Source of the DNA: Bacteroidota bacterium
Lineage (GTDB): Bacteria > Bacteroidota > Bacteroidia > Chitinophagales > Chitinophagaceae
Reading direction: 5' to 3'
DNA length: 64,000 nt
NCBI GenBank assembly: GCA_023430465.1
Contig: JAEZAM010000081.1
Location: 14,506 to 78,505, forward strand
The notes beneath the pieces are model-generated. The model ran no database searches. It was not told the origin of the DNA and was given only the letters and a program-made list of their open reading frames with translations. This document shows, piece by piece, positions 41,710 to 51,268 of this stretch. Numbering within the stretch: position 1 is the stretch's first letter; every line of letters begins with the position of its first letter. Made by a program: the position numbers and the translations under genes.

Positions 41710-42633
41710 CTAAGACAGTTCAATCTCAAAGTTCACGAGGTCCTTGAACTGCTGAATGCGGCTGTCAATGTCGGCTTTGGTAATTTCTTTCAGACGGGTA
41801 GCTCCGAATTTTTCGACGCAGAAGCTCGCCATGGCGGAGCCAACGATGATCGCGCGTTTCATGTTGTCGAAGGAAATATCCCCGGTTTTTGCGATATGAC
41901 CAATAAATCCACCTGCAAACGTATCGCCGGCGCCAGTGGGGTCAAATACCTCTTCAAGCGGGAGGGCAGGGGCGAAAAATACACTGTCACTGTTGAAGAG
42001 CAGGGCGCCGTGTTCACCTTTTTTAATGATCAGGTATTGGGGGCCCATGGTCAATATCTTCTTTGCTGCCTTGACGAGCGAGAATTCGCCGGTAAGCTGC
42101 CTGGCTTCTGCATCATTTACGAGCAGGAGATCCACATGGCCCAGCACTTCCTTCAGGTCGTCCATCGCCACTTCCATCCAGAAGTTCATGGTGTCCATCA
42201 CGATCAGCTTTGGCCGCTTCTTCATCTGGCGGATCACGCTAAGTTGCACGGCGGGCACCAGGTTTCCCAGCATCAGGAACTCAGATGACTGGTAGCTCTC
42301 GGGGATTTGAGGATTGAAATCAGCGAGCACGTTCAGATCCGTGACCAGTGTATCCCGGGTATTCATGTCTTCATGATAGCGGCCGCTCCAAAAGAAAGAT
42401 TTTTTATCCGCGATCACTTCCACCCCTTCCAACTGTACGCCGCGTCTGGTAAGTTCGTCCATCTCTTCCTTTGGAAAATCGTTGCCAACGATGGATACCT
42501 GCAGGACAGGCTTTACAAAATTGGACGCAGCATAGGCCACGTACGTAGCAGAACCGCCAATAATCTTGTCAATTTTTCCAAAAGGAGTCTCGATGGCATC
42601 GAACGCCATAGTACCTACTGTGATGAGCGACAT
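41710..42633 (-). CDS. PfkB-family sugar/nucleoside kinase
   Basis: 307 residues. The N-terminal GGSATYVAYAASNF is the PfkB substrate-side glycine motif, and the C-terminal DPTGAGDTFAGGFIGH is PfkB signature 2 with the catalytic Asp. Between them, VDLLLVNDAEARQLTGE and YLIIKKGEHGALLF are standard. The sequence resembles a conserved Bacteroidota group often labelled ribokinase- or adenosine-kinase-like; the substrate is undetermined. No sugar genes adjoin it. It is cytoplasmic and uses ATP to phosphorylate its substrate. Confidence 0.92.
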   Translation of the reverse strand: MSLITVGTMAFDAIETPFGKIDKIIGGSATYVAYAASNFVKPVLQVSIVGNDFPKEEMDELTRRGVQLEGVEVIADKKSFFWSGRYHEDMNTRDTLVTDLNVLADFNPQIPESYQSSEFLMLGNLVPAVQLSVIRQMKKRPKLIVMDTMNFWMEVAMDDLKEVLGHVDLLLVNDAEARQLTGEFSLVKAAKKILTMGPQYLIIKKGEHGALLFNSDSVFFAPALPLEEVFDPTGAGDTFAGGFIGHIAKTGDISFDNMKRAIIVGSAMASFCVEKFGATRLKEITKADIDSRIQQFKDLVNFEIELS

Positions 42634-42774
42634 AAGGGGATCAAAAATTTGATTGATTAATAACCGGCTGCATTGCCCAATAGCGGGTTGCCGGCCGCCT
42701 GAAGGCGTGCAAACCTACATGAAAAAACGACATGAATTACCGCCCCGTGCAAGGTTTTGAACCAATTAGGGGCT

Positions 42775-42782
42775 TATCTTTG
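42775..42782 (+). promoter_or_regulatory. TAnnTTTG element directly before the TetR start
   Basis: TATCTTTG ends 3 nt before the ATG at 42786, so the transcript would begin at or near the start codon. The -33 box is weak. Nothing else is seen in 42634-42774. Confidence 0.5.
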
Positions 42783-42785
42783 AGT

Positions 42786-43379
42786 ATGGCTAAAGCACCA
42801 AGGAAAAAAGCGTCGAAAAAAGAACTTATTCTTGATAAGGCCGCCATTATGTTCCGCGAAAAAGGATTTGCCGCTACCTCCATGCGGGATCTCGCAGAAT
42901 CAGTCGGCATCGAGGCTGCCAGTCTCTACAACCACATCCGGAGCAAAAATGAGATCCTGGAAGCAATCTGCTTTGACGTGGCTAACCGATTCAATGCCAA
43001 CATCGACAACATTGAAGCCAGTCAGCAGCGCTCCATTCAGAAAGTCGAAACCCTGCTCCGGTTCCATATCGGCCAGATGGTAGAACAATACGAAAAGGTA
43101 TATGTGAGCGACCGGGAATGGAAGCACCTGGAGGATCCCTATCTTTCCAATTTTCAAACCCAGCGAAGAAATTACCGGAAGAAGTTTGCCGCTATCATCG
43201 AAGAAGGTATCCGGAAATCCGAGATCAAAAAGATCGACGCGCCCACTGCTGTACTCATCATGCTCCACGCCGTAAGCGGTATCGAATCATGGCACCGGTC
43301 ACAGGCAAAGATCAGTGCTGCCGAACTGGAGGAAAACATGGTCATGATCATGATCGATGGCCTAAGAAAACAAGACTGA
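42786..43379 (+). CDS. TetR/AcrR family transcriptional regulator
   Basis: 197 residues from the ATG at 42786; an earlier ATG at 42732 lies upstream of the -7 element and is disfavoured. The N-terminal helix-turn-helix (about 10-55) reads ILDKAAIMFREKGFAATSM followed by DLAESVGIEAASLYNHIRSK. The ligand domain is of the type seen in PaaR/FadR-like regulators (HIGQMVEQYEKVYVSDREWKHL). It is followed after 4 nt by the PaaE-like reductase, so both are one transcript. By analogy with phenylacetate-degradation regulators it may sense an aromatic acyl-CoA; that is inference. Confidence 0.88.
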   Translation: MAKAPRKKASKKELILDKAAIMFREKGFAATSMRDLAESVGIEAASLYNHIRSKNEILEAICFDVANRFNANIDNIEASQQRSIQKVETLLRFHIGQMVEQYEKVYVSDREWKHLEDPYLSNFQTQRRNYRKKFAAIIEEGIRKSEIKKIDAPTAVLIMLHAVSGIESWHRSQAKISAAELEENMVMIMIDGLRKQD

Positions 43380-43383
43380 CCTT

Positions 43384-44460
43384 ATGTCGATTCATTTTCA
43401 TCCGCTCCGGATCAAAGATATCAGGAAAGAAACCGCCGACTGCGTCTCTGTCGCATTTGAAGTACCGAAGGAACTGGCAGAGACCTTCCAGTTTTCACAG
43501 GGACAAAGCCTGACTCTCCGCACCGAAATCAACGGCGAAGAGACCCGGCGCACTTATTCCATTTGCAGTTCACCGCTGGATAATGAGCTCAGGGTTGCTA
43601 TCAAAAAAGTACAGGGTGGTATTTTCTCCTCCTTTGCCAACCATGATCTACGTAAGGGTGATACACTCGAGGTGATGCCGCCTGTTGGCAAATTCTACAC
43701 CCCCCTGGACCCCGCCCATCAGAAGACCTACATTGCTGTTGCTGCAGGCAGTGGCATTACTCCAATACTTGCGCTGATCAAAACCACGCTCGCCACTGAG
43801 CCCAGGAGCAATTTCACCCTCATCTATGGCAATCGGAACCGCTCCTCAATCATATTTTTCGAGGAACTTGAAGCGCTAAAGAACAGGTACATGTCGCAGT
43901 TCCGCGTTATCCATGTATTGAGCCGCGAAAGGATGGACACGCCGCTAAATTTCGGCCGCATCAATGCTGCCAAGATGGAAGAACTGGAAGGCTTGCTTGC
44001 TTATCCTGCTGTGGACGAATTCTATATCTGCGGCCCGGAAGAAATGATCTTTTCAGTGAAAGATTTCCTGGAAGCGCGTGGTGTTTCCCGCAGGAAAATA
44101 CATTTTGAACTGTTCACCACACCAGGCCAGGCAACCCGCGCTGCAGTATTGAACCAGGAGACTAGCAAGGATGCGATGAGCCATGTTACGATCAAAGTCG
44201 ACGGGCGTAGCATCGAATTTGACCTGCCAATGGCAGAGAGCACCAACCTGCTGGACGCCGCTTTGGCCCAGGGTGCTGACCTTCCTTATGCCTGCAAAGG
44301 CGGAGTGTGCTGCACCTGCAAGGCCCGGGTACTTGAAGGCCAGGTAAGCATGGACGTTCATTGGGGCCTGGAAGAAGAAGAAATTGCCCAGGGTTATATT
44401 CTTACCTGTCAGAGCCATCCATTGACACCGGCTCTCACTGTTGATTTTGATGTCAAGTAA
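43384..44460 (+). CDS. paaE: PaaE-like ferredoxin/flavin reductase
   Basis: 358 residues. The FAD-binding domain (RTYSICSSP), NAD(P)-binding domain (VAAGSGITPILALIK, YICGPEEMIFSVKDFL) and a C-terminal plant-type 2Fe-2S domain with C304-x4-C309-x2-C312 and C342 make up the phenylacetyl-CoA epoxidase reductase layout. PaaE passes electrons from NADPH to the PaaAC epoxidase. The other paa genes are not in the window, and the next gene downstream is on the opposite strand, so this copy is separated from its usual partners. It could also serve another oxygenase or desaturase. Confidence 0.85.
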   Translation: MSIHFHPLRIKDIRKETADCVSVAFEVPKELAETFQFSQGQSLTLRTEINGEETRRTYSICSSPLDNELRVAIKKVQGGIFSSFANHDLRKGDTLEVMPPVGKFYTPLDPAHQKTYIAVAAGSGITPILALIKTTLATEPRSNFTLIYGNRNRSSIIFFEELEALKNRYMSQFRVIHVLSRERMDTPLNFGRINAAKMEELEGLLAYPAVDEFYICGPEEMIFSVKDFLEARGVSRRKIHFELFTTPGQATRAAVLNQETSKDAMSHVTIKVDGRSIEFDLPMAESTNLLDAALAQGADLPYACKGGVCCTCKARVLEGQVSMDVHWGLEEEEIAQGYILTCQSHPLTPALTVDFDVK

Positions 44461-44465
44461 GCAAA

Positions 44466-45932
44466 CTAAAAGACCAGTGTTGCAATAGACCTGGGCTGGG
44501 CGTTAACCCGCGCCGCTTTTCCATTTATCCAGAGGAAATACGGCGTTTCAGCTCCACTCTGGTTCATCACCACGACCACTGTTTTACCATCAGGATTTCT
44601 GAATGCCGTAGTGAGTAGCTGACTGCGGCTGGCGGCTGCGCTGATCCTCCGTGCACCTGGCTGAATAAACCTGGAGAAGTGCCCTATATAATAATAGGCA
44701 TTTGTATAGATCAGCTCGCCGGTCTTTGTGTTTGCATGCACAGGGGCAAAACAAAAATTGCCTACATGGTTCGGGCCACCGGTCTCATCAAGAAGGATGT
44801 TCCAATCGGTGAATCCTACCATCCCGTTGTTGAAATCATTGATCATGCTGCGGCCATATTCCTCTCCCAACACCCATGCATTGTATCGTGTCGGATTGAA
44901 GCTTTCTGCGCAACCTTCTGTAAAGAACAGGTGCTTATCCGGGAACGCCTCGTGCACCCGGCGCACATTGTCATACATGGGCTGACCGCCACTCCAGTCT
45001 TCATACCAGTGAAATCCAATGCCCCATGCGTACTTTGCCGCTTCCGGATCATTAAAATAGGTTTGTGCACGCTGATAGATCAGGTCACGGTTATGATCCC
45101 AGACAATTATCTTCTTATCCTTGTAACCCTCTTTCACCATCGTGGGACCAAGATTGTTTTTCAGAAAATCTGTCTCCTCCTGTGCGGTGTAGATACAACT
45201 CTCCCATCGCTGCGTTGCCATCGGCTCATTCTGGATACTGATGCCCCAAACCGGAATCCCTTCTTTCTCATACTCACGTATAAACTTTGTATAATAAAGT
45301 GCCCAGGTATCATAGAATTCTTTTTTCAGTTTTCCGCCATGCAGCATGTCATTGTTATCTTTCATCCAGGCCGGCGGACTCCATGGGCTGGCAAACAGGT
45401 CAAGCTTACCACCGGCAGCTTTTATTGATTCTTTGATGAACGGGATCTTAAATCGTCTGTCGTGATCAACTGTAAAAGATTTAAGTGAACGGTCATTGCT
45501 GTCAACGTAGGTATAACTGCCGCTGCTGAAATCACAACTATTGATGTTCGTTCTGGCAACCGTATAGCCCAATCCTTTTGTTTTATCAAAATGCGCCGTA
45601 AGGAACTCCTGTTGTTTGCCCTTGGGCAGCTTTGCAAATGTTTCCGCTGATGCATCGGTCAGTGCCGCACCGATCCCGAAAAATGTCTGGAATGATTTAC
45701 CAGGATCAACAAAGACACAGATCTGGTTCTCAAACGGCTGACCCATTTCTTCAAAAACCAGCGTATCCATCAATGCCAGTCGATTCTTCGCACTGTCGGT
45801 GCTATAAACCAGTACCGACTTGCCGTCGGTGGTGAATGACGCTGTGCTGTCTGCTATGCCGGCGGTCTTCTCCGCTGTTTGGGTACACGACACCGCGATT
45901 GCGGCCATCAGAAGCGCTGATAATTTTCTCAT
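44466..45932 (-). CDS. GH30 family glycoside hydrolase (lipoprotein)
   Basis: 488 residues with a lipoprotein signal (AAIAVSCTQT, Cys16). GH30 core: DLFASPWSPPAWMKDN, acid/base Glu236 in SIQNEP, and nucleophile Glu339 in FFTEGC, followed by the side beta-domain (GARRISAAASRSQLLTTAFRNPDGKTVVVVMNQ). Closest in style to GH30 glucosylceramidase/beta-1,6-glucanase-type proteins. It is the last gene of the beta-glucan locus and follows the other GH30 gene with 12 nt between. Beta-1,6-glucanase or beta-glucosidase activity is likely; the subfamily needs a phylogeny. Confidence 0.9.
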   Translation of the reverse strand: MRKLSALLMAAIAVSCTQTAEKTAGIADSTASFTTDGKSVLVYSTDSAKNRLALMDTLVFEEMGQPFENQICVFVDPGKSFQTFFGIGAALTDASAETFAKLPKGKQQEFLTAHFDKTKGLGYTVARTNINSCDFSSGSYTYVDSNDRSLKSFTVDHDRRFKIPFIKESIKAAGGKLDLFASPWSPPAWMKDNNDMLHGGKLKKEFYDTWALYYTKFIREYEKEGIPVWGISIQNEPMATQRWESCIYTAQEETDFLKNNLGPTMVKEGYKDKKIIVWDHNRDLIYQRAQTYFNDPEAAKYAWGIGFHWYEDWSGGQPMYDNVRRVHEAFPDKHLFFTEGCAESFNPTRYNAWVLGEEYGRSMINDFNNGMVGFTDWNILLDETGGPNHVGNFCFAPVHANTKTGELIYTNAYYYIGHFSRFIQPGARRISAAASRSQLLTTAFRNPDGKTVVVVMNQSGAETPYFLWINGKAARVNAQPRSIATLVF

Positions 45933-45944
45933 AACTCTTGATTT

Positions 45945-47441
45945 TTACCAGGTATATGTTCCCACCGCAGACGCCGGGAGCGTTGCCTGCATCAGTTTGC
46001 CTTTGAAGCGAACATTGAATGTCTGGGGCGAGTTGGTTTCATTTAATACGATCATTACCTTTTTACCCGATGGCGTTATGAACGCAACATTCGAGAGATT
46101 GGCAACCGTATTACTTGCCACACGAATCGATCCCGCCGGTACGAACTTGGCAGCATGGGCTATGATATAGTAACTTACATTTCTCACAACGCTGGAACTG
46201 CCAATCACGGTCAGGGCACCTTTACACTGCGTGCATCCTCCATCTGTATGCGGCCCGAAATTCGGGTCGTTTGCCAGGTTCCATTCCAATGCATTCCTGC
46301 TCCAATTCCTCATCGAGCCAATGATCACGTTCTTGAGATGCCAGTTAAGGTCTCCTTTGAACGTACCGGTAGACCCAGTCCACTGCTCCGTGAAGTAGAC
46401 ATTTTTTTCCGGGTATTGATTATGTACCTGGCTCAGCGCGCTGATATCGCCTTCATACAGGTGAAAAGCAGAGCCATCGACAAACGCCCGTGCGGCAGGA
46501 TCTGCAAGAATCGTGAGGGGATATTCAGGGTGATTACAGTTGTGATCATAAGCAACGATCTTAGTTGTAATACCTGCCGCCTGGAAGGCCGGCCCAAGGC
46601 TATTCTTGATAAAATCCCTTTGCTGCTCCGCGGTCATAAGAAGGCTGGGATTATTGCCGGGATGCAAAGGCTCATTTTGAGGTGTTATCGCATCAATGCG
46701 TATGCCCTCTGCCTGCATACCCTGTATATACTTTACAAAATATTGTGCATACACATCATAGTACTGTGGTAAAAGACTGCCTCCAATGCTCGATCCATTT
46801 GTTTTCATCCAGACTGGCGGCGACCAGGGGCTGCCCATGATCTTTATCTGCGGATTGATAAGGAGAATTTCCTTCAGCAATGGTATAACACCGGTACCAC
46901 CTGCGCGATCCTTGTCCAGGCTGAATGAAGAAAGCGTCGGATCTGTCTGACCAGCCGGCAAATCATTGTAGGAATATACCTCTGCGCTGAGATCAGATGC
47001 ACCAATTGCTACTCGCAGGTAACTTACGCCGATAGAGCCGGCAGATGTGCCAAACAACTCCTGCAAGAGATTTGCCTTCATGTTTGCACTCAAACCATTG
47101 ATCAGCGTTGCGCTGCCGCTGGTGAGGGTGTATCCGAATCCATCAATCTCCTGGAACTTCTGGGTCGTATCCAGGTCGATCGTCGGGAAATTATTAGCAG
47201 GACTTGAAAAATTCAGTGTCACGTTTTGCCGCTGCAACAACACGGTCTCATCACCCTTTGTTAACCAAAAGTCTACTTCGTTTACTGCAGCCGGTGGCGG
47301 GCTTGGTGGGGTGGGGTTATCGCCTCCTTTGTTTTTGGAACAGTCGCCCTGGACGTTCATTAACCAAACGGCTGACAACAGCATAATCTTGTTCATCATG
47401 GCAAATCGTTTGTGACAGGCTCGTATCTTATTCTTCCACAT
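45945..47441 (-). CDS. GH30 family glycoside hydrolase, second copy
   Basis: The ATG at 47441 has an AGGA six bases upstream and gives 498 residues; a GTG 33 nt upstream and an ATG at 47399 are alternatives. The N-terminus is hydrophobic and leads to QGDCSKNKGG, an odd lipobox with Asp before the Cys, then a Pro-rich linker (NPTPPSPPPAAV). GH30 motifs: IMGSPWSPPVWMK, acid/base TPQNEP (Glu268 of the longest frame) and nucleophile VYFTEQW (Glu363). It diverges strongly from the GH30 at 44466, so the two are likely different subfamilies with complementary roles on branched or mixed beta-glucan. Confidence 0.88.
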   Translation of the reverse strand: MWKNKIRACHKRFAMMNKIMLLSAVWLMNVQGDCSKNKGGDNPTPPSPPPAAVNEVDFWLTKGDETVLLQRQNVTLNFSSPANNFPTIDLDTTQKFQEIDGFGYTLTSGSATLINGLSANMKANLLQELFGTSAGSIGVSYLRVAIGASDLSAEVYSYNDLPAGQTDPTLSSFSLDKDRAGGTGVIPLLKEILLINPQIKIMGSPWSPPVWMKTNGSSIGGSLLPQYYDVYAQYFVKYIQGMQAEGIRIDAITPQNEPLHPGNNPSLLMTAEQQRDFIKNSLGPAFQAAGITTKIVAYDHNCNHPEYPLTILADPAARAFVDGSAFHLYEGDISALSQVHNQYPEKNVYFTEQWTGSTGTFKGDLNWHLKNVIIGSMRNWSRNALEWNLANDPNFGPHTDGGCTQCKGALTVIGSSSVVRNVSYYIIAHAAKFVPAGSIRVASNTVANLSNVAFITPSGKKVMIVLNETNSPQTFNVRFKGKLMQATLPASAVGTYTW

Positions 47442-47507
47442 AATTCCTTTTTTATCCTTTCTCCTTATAGACACGAAAACCGCCTGTTATGTACTAAAAA
47501 AAGGGTT

Positions 47508-48290
47508 CTATTTTTTACGTTGCGCAAACAGCCATTTCAACAGCTCGGGCTCTTCAAATGCCGGATCCCAACTATTGTGGTCCACGCCAGGATAGATCGT
47601 CAGTTTTGCCCTGGCACCAACTTTCTTAAGTGCATCATAGATTATCTGTGAATGTCGTACCGGGACTACTCGATCGCTGTCGCCGTGAAAGATCCACCAG
47701 TTGGTCCTGGTCAACGCTGAAGCAGTCCCAGGATGTGCGCCCCCGCAAATCGGTACTGCGGCTGCGAACAATTCAGGCTTGCGTCTCACGAGTTCGAATG
47801 TGCCCATGCCGCCCATGCTAAGACCCATCACATAAACCTGTTGCTTTTTCACAGGGTAGTTCCGCAGCAGGTGATCCGTCAGCGAAACCAGCAGTCGCAT
47901 CGAGACGGAGGGCTCACCATCGGGTACAAAATGAAACGAGCGATGCCTGTTCGAGTCTGCTATGGTTACAACGTTGCTCCAATAGCTGTTGGCTGCGCAT
48001 TGGGGAAATACGACTATTGCCGGGTATCGCTGCCGGTTGCTGTCTGCCAGGAACAGGCGCGCTCCATTGATGAGCTGCCGCTCGTTATCAGCACCACTCT
48101 CCCCACGTCCATGGAGGAAAAAAACCAATGGATACTGTTTGCTGCTATCATAGTTTGCCGGGAGCAGGATGCGGTAGGGCAGTGTGTCGCCGCTTTGGAT
48201 GAACCAGTACTTCTTATAAATATCCAACGGCTGCGCAGAGGCAGCCGTTGAAAATATCAATAAAACCAGGAATGCAGTGATCTTTTTCAT
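47508..48290 (-). CDS. Secreted alpha/beta-hydrolase esterase (dienelactone/PHB-depolymerase-like)
   Basis: 260 residues from the ATG at 48290; the longer frame from 48377 has no signal and overlaps GH3. The signal peptide ends AASAQP. The alpha/beta-hydrolase triad is visible: Ser158 in GLSMGG, Asp206 in HGDSDRVVP and His238 in DHNSW, with oxyanion motif FFLHGRGESG. The nearest groups are carbohydrate-esterase-1-like feruloyl/acetyl esterases and prolyl-oligopeptidase-type esterases. In the operon with glycoside hydrolases it probably removes acyl groups from the polysaccharide. Confidence 0.85.
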   Translation of the reverse strand: MKKITAFLVLLIFSTAASAQPLDIYKKYWFIQSGDTLPYRILLPANYDSSKQYPLVFFLHGRGESGADNERQLINGARLFLADSNRQRYPAIVVFPQCAANSYWSNVVTIADSNRHRSFHFVPDGEPSVSMRLLVSLTDHLLRNYPVKKQQVYVMGLSMGGMGTFELVRRKPELFAAAVPICGGAHPGTASALTRTNWWIFHGDSDRVVPVRHSQIIYDALKKVGARAKLTIYPGVDHNSWDPAFEEPELLKWLFAQRKK

Positions 48291-48295
48291 GACAA

Positions 48296-50587
48296 CTATT
48301 TTTTCCAGTTTACCGAAGCTGATTTCACATCGCGGGAATTTCCGCCGATCATAATGATGAACTCTCCGGGCTCCCAATCATACTTCATGTCAAAGTTGTA
48401 GAACTTAAGATCCTCTGGTGTGATGTTGAAGCTGACCTTTTTCGATTCTCCTGCCTTCAGTTCTATTTTTTGAAACCCTTTAAGTTCCTTTACCGGCCGG
48501 GTACTTGTTCCAACGAGGTCGCGGATATAGAGTTGCACAACCTCCTTGCCGGTGACTGGACCGTTATTCGTCACCGTAACTGAAGCACTAAGCGACTGAT
48601 TGCCTTTGAGCTCTTTCGCACTGAGCGTGACATCGCTGTAGGAGAAGGTGGTATAGCTTAAACCAAATCCGAATGGATACAACGGATCGTTGGATACATC
48701 CAGGTAGTTCGAACGAAACTTTGAGAACCATTGTCCTTCACCAAGGGGGCGGCCGGTATTCTTATGATTGTAATAAAGTGGCACCTGGCCAACATTTTGA
48801 GGAAATGTTGTACTGAGTTTACCGGAAGGGTTTACATCGCCAAACAATACATCCGCAATGGCATGTCCTGCTTCTGAGCCGGGAAACCAGACATTCAATA
48901 TGGCAGGTACATTTTCCTGCTCCCACTTAAGTGTCAAAGGACGACCGGTAAACAATACCAGGATCACGGGTTTGCCAGTCTTGAGCAGTGCGGCGACGAG
49001 TTGACGCTGCACCGCCGGGATATCGATATTGGTACGGCTGCTTGCTTCGCCGCTCATCTCGGCAGCTTCGCCTACCGCTGCTACTATCACATCCGATTTC
49101 GCCGCCATTTCGAGGGCTTCCTGTAAGATAACTGATGAGGGGCGTTTATCGCGGCGAAGCGTTTTTCCAAACATCGTGCTGCGCTCTTCGAGCAGGCTGT
49201 CCTCATCAAGGTTTGAGCCCTTTGCGTACAGGATAGTCGCATTGTTACCAACAGCCGTTTTCAGCCCGGCAAGTACGGACACGGACCTCGCATGATTCGC
49301 AGCCACACTCCAGGTTCCGGGCATATTTTCCGGCGCGTCGGCCAGCGGACCGATCAGCGCAATCGTACCTGTCTTCTTAATCGGTAAGGTATTGTTTGCA
49401 TTTTTCAGCAAAACAAAACTCTCGGCTGAGATCGATCTTGCTTCTTTCCTGTGAGCCTCGGAATAGACCTCGGTCTTCGCTCTCTCCTCATTGCAATACA
49501 GGTATGGATCTTTGAAAAGGCCAAGCTTCCATTTTGCTTCAAGAATTCGACGGCAGGCGAGATCGATCTGTTGTTGGGTGACTTTTCCTTCCTTCAATGA
49601 TTTTGTAAGCGTGGTCAGCATCCCCTCACCTACCATGTCCATATCCACACCGGCCATTAGTGCGCGGCCGGCTACGGTCTGCAGATCGCCAAGGCCATGA
49701 TCTATCATCTCATTGATACCGGTATAATCTGATACCACAAATCCTTTGAAGCCCCACTGCTTGCGCAACACATCTGTCATCAGCCACTTGTTTGCAGTTG
49801 CCGGCACTCCGTCCACTTCGTTGAATGAGGCCATGAGACTACCAGAACCGGCATCGACAGCAGCTTTGTAAGGCGCCATGTATTCATTGAACATACGCTG
49901 CCGACTCATGTCGGCCGGGTTATAATCGCGACCTGCTTCCGCAGCACCATAAAGTGCATAGTGCTTCACACAAGCCATGATGGTATTGTTCTGCATCAGG
50001 TCTTTCCCCTGGTAGCCGACTACCATTGCCTTTGCGATCTGGGATCCCAGGTAAGCATCTTCACCGTTTCCTTCAGATACTCTTCCCCACCTCGGATCGC
50101 GTGACACATCCACCATCGGTGAAAACGTCCAGTTGATCCCATCTGCACTAGCCTCCTGCGCCGCGATCCTGGCGCTTCTTTCAACCAATGCCATGTCCCA
50201 CGTACAGCTCAGACCGAGTGGGATCGGGAATACCGTTTCATAACCATGTATCACATCCATACCGAAGAGCAATGGAATCTTGAGCCGGCTTTTTTCAACC
50301 GCCAGCCTTTGCACTTCTTTGATCTTTGCGACAGACTTGATGTTGAACAGACCACCCACTTTTCCCTGTTCGATTTTTTTGGCAATATCAGAACTTGAGG
50401 CCTGGCCCGTGGTGATGTCACCGGCGCCGGGTAAATTCAACTGACCCAGTTTTTCCTCCAGGGTCATTTTTTTCATCAGCCCGTCGATAAATAATTTCAT
50501 CGGCGCATCGGTTGTTTGAGCATGGGCGGATGCCAGGAATACAAAACTGAGAACAAAAGAGACAAACCGTTTCATACGTTGGTTCAT
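48296..50587 (-). CDS. bglX: GH3 family beta-glucosidase (BglX-like)
   Basis: 763 residues with a signal peptide ending LASAHAQ. The GH3 N-terminal barrel contains the nucleophile Asp287 in GFVVSDYTG, with substrate loops (FSPMVDVSRDPRWGRVSEGNGED, CVKHYALYGAAEAGRDYNPADM). The alpha/beta sandwich domain (VIVAAVGEAAEMSGEASSRTNI) and C-terminal fibronectin-III-like domain (LKGFQKIELKAGESKKVSFNI) are complete. Such enzymes remove glucose from the non-reducing end of beta-gluco-oligosaccharides. In GH144-containing loci a GH3 acting on sophoro-oligosaccharides is known in Bacteroides, so this is a candidate for that activity; it could equally act on beta-1,3/1,6 products. Confidence 0.92.
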   Translation of the reverse strand: MNQRMKRFVSFVLSFVFLASAHAQTTDAPMKLFIDGLMKKMTLEEKLGQLNLPGAGDITTGQASSSDIAKKIEQGKVGGLFNIKSVAKIKEVQRLAVEKSRLKIPLLFGMDVIHGYETVFPIPLGLSCTWDMALVERSARIAAQEASADGINWTFSPMVDVSRDPRWGRVSEGNGEDAYLGSQIAKAMVVGYQGKDLMQNNTIMACVKHYALYGAAEAGRDYNPADMSRQRMFNEYMAPYKAAVDAGSGSLMASFNEVDGVPATANKWLMTDVLRKQWGFKGFVVSDYTGINEMIDHGLGDLQTVAGRALMAGVDMDMVGEGMLTTLTKSLKEGKVTQQQIDLACRRILEAKWKLGLFKDPYLYCNEERAKTEVYSEAHRKEARSISAESFVLLKNANNTLPIKKTGTIALIGPLADAPENMPGTWSVAANHARSVSVLAGLKTAVGNNATILYAKGSNLDEDSLLEERSTMFGKTLRRDKRPSSVILQEALEMAAKSDVIVAAVGEAAEMSGEASSRTNIDIPAVQRQLVAALLKTGKPVILVLFTGRPLTLKWEQENVPAILNVWFPGSEAGHAIADVLFGDVNPSGKLSTTFPQNVGQVPLYYNHKNTGRPLGEGQWFSKFRSNYLDVSNDPLYPFGFGLSYTTFSYSDVTLSAKELKGNQSLSASVTVTNNGPVTGKEVVQLYIRDLVGTSTRPVKELKGFQKIELKAGESKKVSFNITPEDLKFYNFDMKYDWEPGEFIIMIGGNSRDVKSASVNWKK

Positions 50588-50593
50588 TAATGG

Positions 50594-51259
50594 TTATTTG
50601 ATGAGATAGGGAGTGATCACTTTTTGCCAGATGGCATATCCTTTTGCATTCATATGCAGGCGATCTTCGACGAATATATCTGCCAGTGGCTGTCGTTCGC
50701 CGTTAAGCATAGGAGAAAACACATCAATATAAGCTGCGTTGGATTGTTTCGACAGGAAATCACGTATAAGTTCATTTGCCCCGATCATCTTATCTACAAG
50801 GTGCATTCTGCTTGGACTGGGCTTGATGGAAATGAATGCCAGCGGGACGGTAGGATATTTTTCCCGGATAATGCCATAAAGGGTCACGAACCTGTTGTAT
50901 ACGATCGCCGGTGTGACGGTATCCGCGGAGGCCAGATCATTTTCACCGCAATAAATAACGATCTGCGATGGCTCATACGGGAGTATCACATCCGGTGCAT
51001 AGCGGATCAGGTCTGCCAGCGTTGAACCACCGAAGCCTCGATTGAGAATACGGTGTTCAGGAAAATAGCTGGCCACATCCGACCATCGCGTGAAAGAAGA
51101 ACTCCCAACGAACAATATCTGCCCTTTTGCCGGCGCCTTGATGCTGTCCGCCCTGCGGAAACGGCTCACGTCATCCCAGAATGCAGGTTTGTTCTGCGCA
51201 TAACCGAGTGTTGTGAGCAATAATAAACTGAATAAAACAAATGCTTGCCTGTTGATCAT
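50594..51259 (-). CDS. SGNH/GDSL-like esterase
   Basis: 221 residues with a signal peptide ending TLGYAQ. SGNH-hydrolase blocks are visible: I with FVGSSSFTRW (nucleophile Ser in GSSS), II with NRGFGGST, III with YCGENDLA, and V with DRLHMNAKGY (Asp-x-x-His). The family includes acetyl- and acyl-esterases acting on glycans. It sits 6 nt after GH3 in the same operon direction, so deacetylation of the polysaccharide is likely. Confidence 0.88.
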   Translation of the reverse strand: MINRQAFVLFSLLLLTTLGYAQNKPAFWDDVSRFRRADSIKAPAKGQILFVGSSSFTRWSDVASYFPEHRILNRGFGGSTLADLIRYAPDVILPYEPSQIVIYCGENDLASADTVTPAIVYNRFVTLYGIIREKYPTVPLAFISIKPSPSRMHLVDKMIGANELIRDFLSKQSNAAYIDVFSPMLNGERQPLADIFVEDRLHMNAKGYAIWQKVITPYLIK

Positions 51260-51268
51260 CGTGATTTT

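Noticed and set aside
44679..45428. 249-residue plus-strand frame opposite GH30
   Set aside because: Antisense to a gene with complete GH30 catalytic motifs; Cys/His-rich nonsense composition.
47508..48377. Longer esterase start at 48377
   Set aside because: It overlaps the GH3 gene end, removes the signal peptide from the N-terminus, and the ATG at 48290 fits both signal and spacing.
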